Under the pieces are notes generated by a model. That model made no database searches. It worked only from the letters and a program-made list of their open reading frames with translations, and was not told where the DNA came from. A stretch of 64,000 nucleotides of DNA from Paracyclopina nana (taxonomy: Eukaryota; Arthropoda; Copepoda; Cyclopoida; Cyclopettidae). A program made the position numbers and the translations under genes. Shown one piece after another: positions 9,946-19,945 of the stretch. The stretch is from assembly GCA_019096065.1 (NCBI GenBank), contig JAGUCH010000003.1, positions 2,666,001 to 2,730,000 on the forward strand. Direction: 5' to 3'. Every line of letters starts with the position of its first letter. The stretch's first letter is position 1.

Positions 9946-12209
9946 TTATTGATGACTGGAATGAGCAGCCTGTGCCCCTCTGACAGCTCTTGCAGTGCAA
10001 CGAATGACCGAGCCCAAATTTGTGCCTGCTGCAGCGGAACCGTCTTTCCGATCTTTCCGACCACTTTTGGGGCTCACTGCTTGAAAAACAGCACTGGCTT
10101 GCATCAAGTTCTCGATATATTGGCCAAGAACTGTGTTCTCGGAGCGGAGCTTCAGGTTCTCTTCTTTGACTGCATCCACGCGATTCATCAAATCATCCAG
10201 AGTATTCTGAAGTTCCAATACCTGGAATGGAAAAATGTACTAGTATGTGCAATGATACTCTATTGCTTGTCATATGTATAGGATTATTGATGCGTTTCCC
10301 GAAAAGGCTGCTTTCGCTTCATACACCTATACATAGTGTAGTACTACGTGCTTGTAGCAATAGAAATACAATTAGGCTCTCAGTTATAGAATATATGTAT
10401 TTGTGCCACGAGAAATGCAGGCTGACACGCGATTACAAGCTCGTCTTCATATTCGACTCGAAAAAGTACTCTCTTATTTTCAACTTAAGGTCATTTAAAA
10501 GACAAGATAATACTTTAGGCCTGATTATCTATTCAGTACGCTCACATGGCATCTTTCTGCTGCATGCTGCTGCATTGCTTTTTTTCTTCAGGAAAAACTG
10601 GCCGAAATTGGCTAGTCCAATATAGCATACAAAGCAAAACATGCTAGACTGGGCAGAAAACATTGTGCTGTCCTCATTGTTGTACCAAGTACCAAAAATG
10701 GTACAAGAGCAAGTTTCCTCGTTATTACTTTCTTTCTGTGTATCTGCCTTTGTTTCGCGGTCCTACGTGCTCCACACAGACGCCTTAATTGCCCATAAAA
10801 AAGTTACACACGTGACTAATGAAAATAAAGAGTATACGACGAACACATTATTAATCTTTTTGGAGGACATGTAAAAGCATTTTTGGCCTTTGCGGACTTA
10901 CCATATGACATACCTATACTCTACTTAATATTGACAAAGGCCAGTTCTCTTGCGGATAATGCAGCTTCCAATGTAGTACACAATGTAGGTAGTATTGAAG
11001 AATTACTGGATTCCACAAAGAAAATGCCCAATAGCGCAGGAATCGCACGTATGGAGTAAATATGTGAGCAAACAAAGAGAAAGCATCCAATGCTGGAAGC
11101 ATATCAAGTTTCTACCCAAAACTACAAAAAATAAAAAAAGATAATCTCACATCTTCAGCTGCCTCCAAGAGATAGGTCTTTTTTATCTTGCAAAAGTGTG
11201 GCACAACTTTGTGTATCACTGGGAGAAACAAGCAAGTTTGTCAACCAGCCAATTCTGGTGCAGCCTACTTGATGGCTGCCATATACCTAGTAATACTCAC
11301 AGTAATTACAGTAATAAAAATGTGACTTGCCCTGGAGTTGTAAAAAGTAAAAGTTGCTTTCTCCTTTCAAGTCTCTCATTGAGGAAATACATGACAGGTT
11401 CAGTCTACTAAAGTCCCCTTTCAAAGTGAGTTTGCAGATTGAGTCCTTACTTTGTAGTCCAACAGGACTTCAAGCCTTATTTGTTAGGAGAGGCTTGGAG
11501 AGTGACCTTTTCAAGGCCACACTCAACTCTCGCAGATTAGGTATAGATGTAGAAGAGTATTCAGTAGGCATCGAGAAAAGTCCCAAGGGCATGCACACAG
11601 GTTTATGTGGAGCTGTACAGCAAAAGAAAGAGAGATGGAATTTCCCCCTTTGTCTTGTTTTCGCATTGAGAAAAGTTGGCTAATGAACCTTTCTCGTCAG
11701 AATACGCAATGGAAGAAAAGGCTCAAATAAAGAAGATTCGCCTTTCCTTTTCTGACACCAGACACTCGCGGGTGTTTTGACAGAAACTTGAAAGTTCTCT
11801 GAGGAACACACAACTTGAAAATCCATTTTCCATTTCCATTTCCCAGCTCAATATTTCGTTAGTCTACAACTTGTGCAGATATGCTTACCTGGGAAATCAG
11901 CCTGGCTTTCTCTTCAGCTTCGTCTGGTGAAAAGTCTGGATCAAGGCACATCCTCGTCATTTGTTCAGTCACGTGACTGGCTGTTAGACCTATGAGGCTA
12001 CTTGGCCCAGCCGAGGGTGGCAACGAGTCGGAAATCATGGATGGAATCGAGTCGAGAGATTCGAATTTGCCGCCACTCCCAAGGTAGTTAGTGTAGCAGC
12101 CATCGTCATCAACAACAGCCGATGGATCGTCATCGGCCAATGGGATGGAATCTTCCTCATCAGGATCTTGCAGCCTACTTTTGATGCTATCTTCGTTTAG
12201 TTCTGCCAT
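9946..12209 (-). CDS. SCOC: Short coiled-coil protein SCOC
   Basis: SCOC is a small Golgi-associated coiled-coil protein that binds ARL1/ARL3 and FEZ1 and takes part in trafficking and autophagy. Two coding exons (12209-11889 and 10221-9946) flank a 1.67-kb GT-AG intron and give 198 aa. The diagnostic core crosses the junction: KARLISQ then [18 protein letters not shown], followed by [22 protein letters not shown]. This nearly matches the coiled coil of vertebrate SCOC. The N-terminal 95 residues are acidic and disordered ([23 protein letters not shown]) and the C-terminus is a basic, low-complexity tail. The intron is much longer than those of neighbouring genes and may hold regulatory DNA. 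A 5' non-coding exon further upstream is possible. Confidence 0.93.
10222..11888 (-). other. Large intron of SCOC
   Basis: A 1667-bp intron with donor GTAAGCATA after codon CAG and acceptor TTTTCCATTCCAG. Open frames inside it (10227-10625, 10641-10874 and 11354-11683, plus strand) show no recognisable protein features. No repeat ends or embedded gene were seen. Confidence 0.7.
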
Positions 12210-13764
12210 ATCAATTGTATCTTGTCATGCCTGGAAAAACACTGCAACATGATGAAAGGCGCTTTGTTTTTTCACCCTGAGGCTTGATCCCTAGATTGGC
12301 CTTCATTTCGTGCCCAAGGCATCTAATAGATCGCAATAATGTGTGTTTTTGAGAAAGGCATGAAAGAAATCTCCAGTGCCACGAACTTGACACTGGAGAA
12401 AAGAATGATGAAGAATACTGCACCAGGGAGCCATGGGAGCCTGGTGCATGATATAAGCAAAGCCATTGTTATAATTGCAAAGTGCTCTCTATAAATCACT
12501 ATACATACGAGAATAATGGGAATGGGATGCATAGACTGGAAAAAGTAGGTGCAATAAGGCATGAAGTGAATAACCTTTCAAGTCTTTCGTAGGCCACAAA
12601 AAATGGATCTCGAGTAAACAAAGAAAATCTAAATCATTTAGAAAAATTCTTTTAAAAAAAAAATTAAAATTAAAAATGGTGATAATATGACAAAGAACGA
12701 ACCATGAGAGGGTGTGGCCCACATATATTGTCAAGGCAAGAGCAATAAAAGCCGCTCTTTGTACGTAGCCTATGCTATATAGGCTCTAAAAAGTCAGCAG
12801 CTAGTATTGTTAGTTGGACGACCGTCCGGTTCCAATTCTGAGTCGAGACTGCGCGCCCCTCCTTTCAAAAAGGCTTTTTCGCCAAGAAAAGCACAGCTGT
12901 CCTACTACAGTACAGTATATATACTGTTACACTCAGAATAGTATATAACGGCGGCCGCGCGAGTAGAAGAAGCGTGGCACTTTTGAAAGCTACTACTGTA
13001 GTGCGTAGAAAGCAGCCTCGAATCGGTGCACAAAACCGTAGTAATTTCCCGATTCACTGCTGATTAGAGTCCTTTCGGCTTTGTTGTCAGCCTCAAATAT
13101 CTCGTTCTATTGCTGCTGGCTTGACCTCACATCTGAAAGGCCAAAGTTGGAACAACTTCTACGAATCAAAGTTACCCTAACGGCTAAGGATTTGGAGAAA
13201 AAGAAATTCAATCTCACTGCACACTTTTCGGTGTGTTTTCGCCCAAGGGCTTTTTTTCATAATGCAGAAAAAGCTCGTAAAGCTCAGATACTACAACATG
13301 TTGAGTGCAAGGATTTATTGATTGGCACACTCGATGGCCTCTCTAAAAGTTTCAGCAACAAACGGCCCTCCCTCAAGGTTGTACTTTCGATTTATGTGTG
13401 GATATTGCTTTTTTGCAAAAATGACCTCACCAGGGATCAGCTGGCCATCAACGACTCTCATCAAATGACTCCCAAGGGAGACACACATTTTTGTAGACAC
13501 AAGTTATATTTAAGGCCAAGAGCATTATCTATGGCTTGATATAGTACCTCATGGTCCACAACCATCAAAAGAGGCCTGTGAAATTTCTAGCCTTGTTTTA
13601 TGGTGCATAAAGCATATTAACCATAATGCTGGTAGAAGCTAATGTGAACTGTGCCTTATAAAAACATCAAGGCAAACCGCACCATTGCCAAATTATCTTT
13701 TTCATTCAATGAAAAGCAGGAGATGGAATGAAATAAATTATGAGCAGGACTTACCAAGTAAAGG
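12210..13764. other. Region between SCOC and OSGEPL1, with a possible SCOC promoter
   Basis: No gene is firmly supported. The 12820-13060 part is locally GC/CpG-richer (gcggccgcgcgag at about 12950) and could be the SCOC promoter and first non-coding exon. At 13315-13600 two minus-strand frames read like protein (one contains VVDHEVLYQAIDNALGLKY, the other MRVVDGQLIPGEVIFAKK). They might be exons of a small unrecognised gene or remains of one. The 152-aa plus-strand frame at 13081-13539 overlaps them and is probably a shadow. Confidence 0.3.
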
Positions 13765-15411
13765 CTAGAATTTAATTTTCCTGGGCTTGATTTCAGCGTC
13801 ACCCACTTCAGACGAGATATCAGTGCCAAAAGGCACTCGAGGAAAAACGTCCACTTCAAAGACATCCTTCCATCTCACAATGTCTTTTTTCCTCTTCCAC
13901 TTTTCAACCCCATTCCAAGCTATCATGACTCCGTTGTCAGTGCAATACTTGACTGGAGGAAAAATGGCAGAGCACTCATACTCTTCACAGACCTAGGCAT
14001 GGCAATCATGGTAATGTTACCGAGGGCAATATTTAAGGATAATTTTACCTTCTGTATAGCAGAACGAATTCTTGAGTTGCAAGCAACGCCTCCAGAAACG
14101 ACGATGCTTTTTGTGCTACAGCCAGACCAAAGATTATGCAGATTAGCAAACTCAATGGCTCGCTGTAATCTTCGGCCCAAAAAGACTGCAAAGCAATACT
14201 CAAGACTGGGGAACAGAAAATGTATCTCAACAAAATTACAGCGAAACACAGAATAAAAAATTCACCTTGCACAAAAATCTGAAATTTGCTTTGGCTGTAG
14301 GCTTTCTTGGTCTAATTGTGCTATCCAAGTTTCAGCTTGAGTTCGTAAGCCAGCAAAGCTAAACATGCAATCCCTCCTAAATTAGAAATTTAAAAATTGA
14401 GAAAAACAGCAGCAAAAATGTTTTGTTAATGACAATGCATACCTTCCTTGCTGCAAAGGCTGCGGAAAATTAAAAGCTTTGGGATCTCCATTTTTTCCTA
14501 CTATTTCAATTGCCTTTCCCCCTAAATGAGAGGAAGCAGAATGTAACTGTAGAATCTATGGTTTGATTTTAAAAACGACATACCTGAGACATCAGCAAGT
14601 TCAGGAAAAGTTTGATGCAGTTTTAATCTTCTGGCAGTCTTATCAAGTACTTCTCCAGGAGCTGTGTCTGTGGACTGCCCAAGCAGCAAAAAATCGTCTA
14701 TATCCTATGTTCAGAATATTAATGATTACTTGATTAGTACATAAATATGTTATAAATTAAAAGACCTTTGCAACAGACAGCAGACAATGTCCACCAGATA
14801 CAAGTAACACCATGAATGGAAATTCCACCTATAAAAAAATAGTCAGTGAGTTTTCCGACTAATGTAAATATTTTACCTTTTCAGTTAATCTGACTGTTAA
14901 AGCATGAGCTTCCATGTGATGAATTGGAATCATAGCTAGAGATAAATAAATTAAATGCTTTGAAACGAACTCTGTTGCAAACTTTTTTTCTGTTACGTTT
15001 TTTGAACTTGTAGCATAAGTATTGAGCATAATTTCTTCCAATCAACAAGCTTCCTTTTAAACCTGGTCGATTCGTTACGGCTACAGCTTTCACGTTAGAA
15101 ATATCAACATTTTGTAGCACTTCATTCACGACCTTTGGCACTGCTATTGCATGTGACTTCATGGCAAATGTGGGAATGACTCCTCCATATTTGGCTGTTG
15201 ATTGCTTTTCAAGAGATTCAGCCACGATGTTTCGTTTTGATATGCTACAAAGATATTTTTAGAAATGAAGAGCTTGAGCTTAGTGAAAAGCTATCTACTC
15301 AATGACAGCAGCTCCCGTGTCATCACAGCTGCTTTCTATGCCTAATATAAGGCTTCTGGTACCATTCCAACAGGATTTGGGCGTAAAAAATGCCAATTTT
15401 CTTGACCACAT
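13765..15411 (-). CDS. OSGEPL1: Mitochondrial tRNA N6-adenosine threonylcarbamoyltransferase (OSGEPL1/Qri7)
   Basis: This enzyme transfers the threonylcarbamoyl group to A37 of mitochondrial tRNAs (t6A). Nine exons give 392 aa: 15411-15299, 15244-14997, 14935-14877, 14828-14766, 14704-14584, 14521-14443, 14376-14266, 14205-14049 and 13992-13765. All have GT-AG borders and compatible phases. The N-terminus is basic and Ser/Thr rich, as in a presequence, then ILGIESSCDDTGAAV begins the ASKHA fold. The metal site is His127/His131 in IPIHHMEAHALTVRLT and Asp336 in YCTDNGVMIAWNG. Nucleotide-binding landmarks are LLVSGGHCLL and IVVSGGVACNSRIR. MFSFAGLRTQ matches the family FSFTGL block. Length agrees with human OSGEPL1 (414 aa). 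The start codon lies only 50 bp from a MITE. Confidence 0.95.
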
Positions 15412-15461
15412 TTTCTCATATCAAGAGATTACTTCAATTCAGTATTTACCAAGGCGGCTTT

Positions 15462-16019
15462 CAGAGTTATCAACGGATTTTTAGGCTTCCGACCACCTTT
15501 TTGGCCAAAAACGACCACTTTTGCGACCACCATTTTTCAGGCTATTTCAAAAACGACCACTTTTCCGACCACCTACACAAAAACGGCCAAAACTCACACA
15601 ATTTATGCATAAAATGTCCTTTTTTTATCTGCAAAGTCTTTTTGAGCAATGTTTGCTGTAAAAAATATGTCACTTAGGAAAATGTTTACAAGAAATCAGA
15701 ATTTTTTTTTGATGTCGCATCTCTGAGCAAAAAAGTAGCCTTACTCATGAGAAGCTGTTTCTCATCTAATTTCATATTTCTATTGAGACCAATCTTATTT
15801 GCTAAGTTTATATATTTTAGATTACTTCCCAAAGGAAAAAATGTGCAATTTTAAATTGGAATTTTGGTCCTTTTTTGTCTAAAAGTGCCTATTTTTAGCT
15901 AGTTTTGGTCAGTTTCAAAAACGACCACTTTTCCGACCACCGACCACCAATTTTTTTTCCGACCAAAGTCAGTCAAAAACGACCACTTTGGTCGTTTCCG
16001 ACCACCGTTGATAACTCTG
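15462..16019. mobile_element. Non-autonomous hAT-like MITE
   Basis: A 558-bp element bounded by perfect 15-bp terminal inverted repeats (CAGAGTTATCAACGG ... CCGTTGATAACTCTG) and flanked by an 8-bp direct repeat GCGGCTTT (15454-15461 and 16020-16027). The 8-bp target duplication and CAGAG-type ends indicate the hAT superfamily. Sub-terminal parts carry repeated motifs of the form AAACGACCACTTTTCCGACCACC on both sides. Only short open frames are present, so it is non-autonomous. It sits in the shared upstream region of OSGEPL1 (-) and the BTB gene (+). Confidence 0.88.
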
Positions 16020-16435
16020 GCGGCTTTTGATAAATGTTTACATTTTAGATAGCGAGTCTGATAATTTAAGGCAAATAATGTTCATTCAAAATACATAACG
16101 TCGTTTTAATTTGTTAATAAAATTGTCAAAACAGAAAAGTCGACCGCCAAAAAATTTTTGGTTTGAATCCGCGGAAACTGTAAGAACACGGCAAAGTACA
16201 TGACGTTTCAACACCAATTTACAAAATGGTTTGGACTACGCCGATCCATTAAAAAATAGAATGTGGATTTGCAAGTGAAAAACAGAGACTCTGGTGAAAA
16301 ACTGAGTGCCAGGCTTGGAGGTGAGGCTTCAGTGTGAAATACTGTGAATATTCTTGATTTCGTGCAATATTTCGTCACGAATGTTCGCACTAGTTTTATG
16401 TTAAATCGCCAGCTGATAACATTAACACTTCAAAC

Positions 16436-17575
16436 ATGAAGATTTTGAAGAAAATATCCAATCAGTCGTCCACAATTCAACTTCAAAGAAGTTCGGTTGG
16501 ACCTGCTCACATGTTTCGAAGCGTTCTTCTCCAAAACTCATTTCTCGACGCCAAAATTGCGTCTCGGCTTGAGCCTCAGAAAATCCTACGAGGACATCGG
16601 GTGCTGCTCTCTGCGTGCTCAAAGTCTTTATTCAAGAAATTTCTCGAGTCACCTGACATGAATTCGCTCATTTTAATTGACTTGGTCGATCACAAAAATC
16701 TCAGCTACTTTGTCAAACTCATCTATGAGGGAAACGTAGACATGCCCGAATCAGACCTACCCATATTTAAAGCGTCCATGCGGAGCCTCAACGTCCGCCT
16801 GGATCCAGCATTTAATAAGATCATTGACGACGAAGAAGACGAAGATATCCCCATGAGCTCAGACTATGATGCTGATCATAGCTTGGCTAGTTCTTCTGAA
16901 GGGCCATCGGTTAAAGTGGAGGGCGAAAATGAGCAGCCCGTTCTCATGTCCGGTGAAGATTTCATCAATCGTGTCATGGAAAACTCGAAAGAGGAAATTA
17001 TTCAGCATTTTCCGGATAGCAGTAGCTCCACTGCCAAAAGTGCATTACCTCCAGTTGTGACAGCTTCCAAGTCTGTCCTGAAGCAAGGCGAATCTGGTCT
17101 CTATTGGATTGAAAGGTCCAATCCAAAAAAATTGCCCCAAAACTGGCTCATGAATCGAGCCAGGAACAATGTTGCTCAAGTCATCCTGAGTCATGACTCC
17201 AAAATGGTCTACTATGGATTTCCTACTGAAAAAGATGCTAAGAATTTCTTGGATATTACCAAATTGACGGACCCTAATGGTCCTGCACCTATTCCCGCAA
17301 TTGAAGTACCAAATATTCTTATACTGAAAAAGGAAGAGGTTATAGAATCCGTGGTGGTACGGATTACTGGGTTGCCCAACAAGTGGAACCATCAAATGGT
17401 AATGAGAATGCTTAGAAAGAACAGGTTCCAAAATATTCCACCTGGGGCCCTTCGACTTAACGAGGCTGATTTTTCTGCCTCAATTGGAGTGCCTAACGAG
17501 GTGGAAGCTTCCAGGCTGAAGCATGTACTGGATGGCGTAGTCCTTGACGGTTCCAGAATTTCAGTTACCTTCTGA
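16436..17575 (+). CDS. BTB/POZ-domain protein with an RRM-like C-terminus
   Basis: A single-exon 379-aa frame. Residues about 25-125 read as a BTB/POZ domain: FRSVLLQNSFLDAKIAS, then GHRVLLSACSKSLFKKFLES, then LIDLVDHKNLSYFVKLIYEGNVDMPESDLPIF in pieces. This is the pattern of arthropod BTB transcription/chromatin factors. An acidic linker follows (DDEEDEDIPMSSDYD). A middle block of about 70 residues (GLYWIERSNPKKLPQNWLMN ... VYYGFPTEKDAKNF) is unrecognised. The last 75 residues have a beta-alpha-beta pattern like an RRM (VVVRITGLPNKW ... ASIGVPNEVEASRLKHVL, then VVLDGSRISVTF). The usual zinc-finger or BACK domain is absent. A poly(A) signal-like AATAAA follows at about 17630. Confidence 0.75.
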   Translation: MKILKKISNQSSTIQLQRSSVGPAHMFRSVLLQNSFLDAKIASRLEPQKILRGHRVLLSACSKSLFKKFLESPDMNSLILIDLVDHKNLSYFVKLIYEGNVDMPESDLPIFKASMRSLNVRLDPAFNKIIDDEEDEDIPMSSDYDADHSLASSSEGPSVKVEGENEQPVLMSGEDFINRVMENSKEEIIQHFPDSSSSTAKSALPPVVTASKSVLKQGESGLYWIERSNPKKLPQNWLMNRARNNVAQVILSHDSKMVYYGFPTEKDAKNFLDITKLTDPNGPAPIPAIEVPNILILKKEEVIESVVVRITGLPNKWNHQMVMRMLRKNRFQNIPPGALRLNEADFSASIGVPNEVEASRLKHVLDGVVLDGSRISVTF

Positions 17576-17868
17576 AAGCAAGCAGGTATTAAGTTTTCTA
17601 GTTAGATCAAATTATAGCGCTAACAAATGCAATAAAAAAATAACCACTTCCTTAAAAATTGCTAATTGCCGAATTGCTACAAATTACCAAATCCGAGGGT
17701 AGTAGGATGAGTTGGAGAGAGGTTGGGTGATTGCGAAATCATGTATCATTCAAACCTGCCACATTATCATCTTTAAATAACTGGCCGTGCTGGCTAGTGG
17801 GAAAAAATACCAGGTTGCTTATTCAACAGTTGTCTTGAGATAAAAACAAAGTTGCTGCAGCATTGATA

Positions 17869-19722
17869 ATGGTGGCTCGAGCTTTTAGAACTTGCAAGTT
17901 ATGCCAGATTTTGACTGATCATCCTACTTCAAAATGTCCCTTTTTGGTGTGCACCATATGTAGCCAAAATGGACATGCAGAGAAGCATTGTTCCCTCAAA
18001 AACCCACAAGCTTGTAAAAGTGATACCCGAACACTTACTGAAAACAGAGTCAATGCTAACAAACAGCAATTATCACAATTTCAAAAGAAGGCATCGAAAA
18101 GAGCAGAAGCTCCAAACCTCACCGGCTACAACGACCCTAAAACAGCCAAGTTGGACCTTTCTGATGCGTCGTTCGTCTTTCTTGAGGTTCAGTTTTTGGC
18201 CCAGCAAATTATTCAAATAGGCGCAATGGTGATAAAAAAGAACTGTCCCAAAACGATGAAGTACTTCTGGCCTGTTAAACCAGATGGGCTGTCAATGAAC
18301 GGTGACAAAGAGCTGTCAAAGCTCAAAATGGTCCGTAATGAGCATCATTTTTGCTTCACAGGAAAAAACCACAAGAGACCTTGTCTGACAGAGAGAAATG
18401 CAATCATGAAGCTAGTAAATTGCCTGAATGAAATCAAGACTAAAATTGCCGTATTTTGCATTGATCTCGAGTGGATTTGGCCTAGAATCATATGTGCCTT
18501 GAAGAAGGATCCAATGCTGCTAGCGAACTTTGAAAGAAATATCCACTGGATTGGTGATCTGAAATCATGCCATGATACTGAAGATATCCACAAGAAGCTT
18601 AAAGTGAGCAATTGTGCAATGGAAGTTACCGACAAATTAAAAGCTAGCCTTGAGGAACGTTTCCAAACTCAAGATTTCCACAGTTGCCAAGCGTTTCATA
18701 GCTTGTTTGCTCCCTTCCGGAGGCTCAGGTTTACTGACAAGCACCCTGTGGAAATAGCTTATGAAGGCAGCACATTCAAAACTCGCATTGACGCCCATCT
18801 TAAAGGTTGGCCTAACACTTTCAGCTCTAAAGTGCTTCATGATTTCAAGACAAATTTGAAGGAGGATACGCAGTTATGCTGGAAGCTTAAGGATATTGCC
18901 ACCCACATCTTGCCATTCGCCATTGACACACTTGGCTCAACATTCATTTGCAGCCAGCTAAAACAGTGCCCAACGAAGGATAATTTGAAGCTTGTGTTCA
19001 GGGAGCTCATGATTTGGGACACATCAGCTCTTATACATCATGGAAATGCAGGAAAAGTCATTCAGGTTCTTTTGGAGAATGGCAAAGAAGCTCAAAAACG
19101 CCAGATAGTCACCAGATTTTTGCCTGAATTTGCTCGGTTAGCAACTTCAAAGAATGGGTCTGAGTGTGTCAGCATAGCAATAAAGCACTTCTCAAAAGAC
19201 CCAACTGTGATCAGCCAATTTTTGCTTCATTTGAAGGCATGTATCAAGGCTTTGCTCTTTGATAACTACGGATACACTGTCCTTATTAATTGGATCAAGT
19301 TTGTGGAGGATGAGGTTGATTTCATACTTGAAGCAATTACAGGAAAAGTGGTTGCCCTACTCGCTCATGAGCAAGCTACCCATGTCATTGAAGAATTGAT
19401 AAAGAAACAAGCATCAGGAGAGCTAATAGAAGAAGTTGTTGAGAATTTGGGTCACCTCATGACCAATCCCAGAATATACCCAATAATTTCACTCATTCTT
19501 GACATAAGATGTGAAGAGTTTGAGGCAACGATAATGGCTGTCATTTTACCAATAATGCAGAAAAATTGCCAAAATCTTCCTGCTTTTGAAACTTTGGTGC
19601 AAAAATGCCTTGAAGTTTGTAATTCTTCAAACAAAGGAAAGATCAAGAATCTACAAAAACTGCATAATTTCATGACTCAGTACTGTCCTGGAGCTGGAAG
19701 TGAAAAAAATAATAATTTATAA
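17869..19722 (+). CDS. CCHC / DEDDh-like / PUF-like repeat protein, tandem copy 1
   Basis: A 617-aa single-exon protein (first ATG at 17869). It has two zinc knuckles near the N-terminus (CKLCQILTDHPTSKC and CTICSQNGHAEKHC; C-x2-C-x5-H-x4-C then C-x2-C-x4-H-x4-C). A short basic linker follows. From about residue 98 comes a DEDDh-exonuclease-like core (FVFLEVQFLAQQIIQIGAMV, then AVFCIDLEWIWPRIICAL, then IHWIGDLKSC). From about 346 there are six or seven helical repeats that look like PUF/Pumilio units (ILPFAIDTLGSTFICSQL; LATSKNGSECVSIAI; LLFDNYGYTVLINWI; LLAHEQATHVIEELI). The acidic pair expected at motif Exo I is Glu-x-Gln, so catalysis is unlikely. AATAAA occurs at 19733. It has the shortest linker of the three tandem copies. 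An RNA-binding role is inferred from the domains. Confidence 0.75.
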   Translation: MVARAFRTCKLCQILTDHPTSKCPFLVCTICSQNGHAEKHCSLKNPQACKSDTRTLTENRVNANKQQLSQFQKKASKRAEAPNLTGYNDPKTAKLDLSDASFVFLEVQFLAQQIIQIGAMVIKKNCPKTMKYFWPVKPDGLSMNGDKELSKLKMVRNEHHFCFTGKNHKRPCLTERNAIMKLVNCLNEIKTKIAVFCIDLEWIWPRIICALKKDPMLLANFERNIHWIGDLKSCHDTEDIHKKLKVSNCAMEVTDKLKASLEERFQTQDFHSCQAFHSLFAPFRRLRFTDKHPVEIAYEGSTFKTRIDAHLKGWPNTFSSKVLHDFKTNLKEDTQLCWKLKDIATHILPFAIDTLGSTFICSQLKQCPTKDNLKLVFRELMIWDTSALIHHGNAGKVIQVLLENGKEAQKRQIVTRFLPEFARLATSKNGSECVSIAIKHFSKDPTVISQFLLHLKACIKALLFDNYGYTVLINWIKFVEDEVDFILEAITGKVVALLAHEQATHVIEELIKKQASGELIEEVVENLGHLMTNPRIYPIISLILDIRCEEFEATIMAVILPIMQKNCQNLPAFETLVQKCLEVCNSSNKGKIKNLQKLHNFMTQYCPGAGSEKNNNL

Positions 19723-19945
19723 CTAGTGGCAAAATAAAGCTTTCGAAAGTCTTACTTTTCTCCTCAAAGAGCTCCTTGCTAATGCAATGCGAGGTTTTGT
19801 TGAGCACAATATGTCCTTATCTGGTACCACTTTGTGGAAAGGACAGTCACTAGTCTGGAAGTGGCAACAGTTTTAGCCACACTTGCTGTCAAACACCACT
19901 TATATTCCTGCCAATGCAAACCGTATTTTCTGACTGCAGCTCAAG

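Noticed and set aside
9696-10874. Several 60-130-codon ORFs around the SCOC 3' exon and in its intron
   Set aside because: They overlap the SCOC exon in antisense or lie in AT-rich intron DNA, with random-looking composition.
13081-13539. 152-aa plus-strand ORF
   Set aside because: No domain, no splice context, and it overlaps minus-strand text that reads more like protein.
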